A stretch of 64,000 bases of DNA, taken from contig OX345643.1 in the NCBI GenBank assembly GCA_947044365.1, forward strand, positions 3,986,001-4,050,000, given 5' to 3'. Shown here one piece after another: positions 1-64,000 of this stretch (its first letter is position 1; every line of letters begins with the position of its first letter). The notes beneath the pieces were generated by a model, which saw only the letters and a list, made by a program, of their open reading frames with translations, was not told where the DNA came from and did not search any database. The DNA comes from Petrosia ficiformis. Its lineage: Eukaryota; Porifera; Demospongiae; Haplosclerida; Petrosiidae. The translations under genes were made by a program, and so were the position numbers.

Positions 1-307
1 GTATGCTGGTGTCATTTACATGTAGGGAGTTGTACATGTATCATATAGGATTGTCAATTAATGAATGTGACTTGTAAATGTGAAGCTGCAAATAATAGAT
101 GTAGCTAAAAAAAAACGAGTTACCATTACAAGTTAAGAATAATGGGATTAGTGGCAAACTACATGGAAATAACTATAATAGGTTGAACCATCTGGATGAA
201 GTGTAGTTGAATGCATATTTGAACTTCCATTGCTTTTTTAATGATGTATATAGTACATTATAATTAACATGGAAAAAGTTTACTCGTTGTACAGTAATGC
301 CAATAAT

Positions 308-1311
308 TAGTGTTAGATCTAGAAATTTAGAGGGGGTGTGGCTGTAATAGTAAAGAGTAATATTAATGTACTGATATTTAAGGTAATAGCACTGATATAT
401 TACACTGACTTAGGAGGTACATTGTACATGTAATAGTATTAGTAATAGTAAAGATGACATGTTTCAAGGTAATGGTAATAGATATTTAAGGTAATAGTAA
501 TAGTAATATATTACACTGACTTAGGAGGTACATTGTACATGTAATAGTATTAGTAATAGTAAAGATGACATGTTTCGTAATGGTAATAGATATTTAAGGT
601 AATAGTACTAGTAATATATTACACTGATTTAGGATGTACATATAATAGTAATAGTAATAGTAATTTACTGAATTTTAAGGTAATAGTATCTTTCAAAATT
701 ATCACGTGTTATATTCTCTATTTAAGTGAAATTCGGTAGTAGCTTAAATTTTCGATCTTGAACTTTTTTCACACACAAAAAAGTTTTAATCCTAAGAAGT
801 AGTCACTGGAGGAGCCCAGCAGTGATAGTGATGACGATATTGTTGAGAATAGTGATGAGAGTAACAAGGAAGATTCTTACTCAAGCGACTTGCAGGCGAC
901 TTAGCAACTGTGCCTACCAGCAAAGCCAACATGCCTCCAGACCGAACTGGATTTAGGCAAAAATAATTTGATTCTTTCCTGGGTGTTATGTACTGTAGTT
1001 TTGCAAAGAGTGATCCTCACTGAATGCATATGTAACTGGTACAATGAGCTGTATTAGTGTACTGCCTTTTTACATGATAAATATTGTTTAAATCATACAT
1101 ACATGTACTGCACTTGCCATGTTTTATTCACTTCTGAGTCCTGACAAAGAGGTCTCCCTCTAATACATTTCTAGATCTAACTAGTCTAATGTATTACTAT
1201 TACAATAAAAATGAATAATTAATAATCGAGATGTGAAAGAAGGGCACTTTCTTGTTGTAAAGACTGATGAAAAAGTGACTTTTAGCGCCAAGTCGCCCTC
1301 TAGATCTAACA
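308..1311. mobile_element. hAT-like DNA element upstream of exon 1
   Basis: CCAATAAT occurs at both edges (300-307 and 1312-1319), an 8-bp target duplication. Ends are inverted around GTTAGATCTAGA. Inside are a tandem repeat and an acidic coding-like remnant near 812-903 (SDSDDDIVENSDES) ending in a stop. It accounts for most of the first 1.6 kb. Confidence 0.65.
372..663. repeat. 110-bp tandem repeat, three units
   Basis: Units start with ATATTTAAGGTAATAG at about 372, 482 and 590 and share ACACTGAYTTAGGAKGTACAT. The third is truncated. Confidence 0.8.
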
Positions 1312-1607
1312 CCAATAATGTACACACACACACACACATGCATGCATGCACACACATACATGTACACACAACACCCTCAACATAAATGGAATATTCTTGT
1401 TGTTACTCAGTTTCTTTGAGTGGATGTTCACAAGAGTTAATTCAGATGATATTACTGATGACACGAGAACTATATATATATTGGGGCTGCATAAGGTTAG
1501 GAAAATTCATATTTTGAAGTGAATATCTATTAATATATATATATACATTATACAATGTACAGGTTCATATGCATTATATGTATTATTTATTACTTTCTTA
1601 TCTCCAG

Positions 1608-64000
<62,393 letters not shown>

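Overview
The window is animal nuclear DNA: AT-rich, with spliced genes, GT-AG introns, simple repeats and many small DNA transposons. The gene set points to a sponge. The protein of the main gene is clearly metazoan SMG1, and the second gene belongs to a beta-helix plus multi-membrane-span architecture that I associate with multi-copy families in demosponges such as Amphimedon. The species assignment is inference; the gene calls are read from the sequence.

Almost the whole window is one plus-strand gene, SMG1, the PI3K-related kinase that phosphorylates UPF1 in nonsense-mediated mRNA decay. I could follow 52 consecutive coding exons (1608-64000, 7,924 coding bases, 2,641 codons) with matching splice phases at every junction and no internal stop. 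About 250 N-terminal codons lie upstream of the window. The last part of the C-terminal insertion and the FATC domain lie downstream. In order the exons encode the N-terminal HEAT solenoid (exons 1-23), the TPR-like/FAT region (about exons 24-35), the kinase domain (exons 36-41, with the GLGDRHLDN catalytic loop at 54283-54309 and HVDYN at 55021-55035), and the start of the SMG1-specific C-terminal insertion (exons 42-52).

The 5.35-kb intron that cuts the kinase domain (intron 36) holds a complete gene on the opposite strand (47474-51253). It encodes a 1,259-residue protein with a signal peptide, a repeat-rich beta-helix ectodomain, a Cys-rich segment and about ten membrane segments. It has a TATA box and a small leader intron of its own.

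The other introns are a collection of mobile elements. Intron 7 carries a minus-strand Ty3/Gypsy retroelement with one LTR and an internal deletion that joins reverse transcriptase to the end of integrase. Several hAT-type elements have recognisable 8-bp target duplications, and two of them keep remnants of BED zinc-finger coding sequence. At least seven MITE families recur: A (about 0.5 kb, GGCCCTACGGGCC end), B/C (intron 13 duplication), D (about 260 bp, seven copies), E, F, G and I. Intron 13 (9 kb) contains a 2.4-kb direct duplication, a 27-bp minisatellite, a tRNA-like palindrome and a perfect hairpin insertion. Intron 14 is a 540-bp polypyrimidine tract. Several introns have (CT)n microsatellites just before the 3' splice site, and intron 18 has a complementary (GA)n block.
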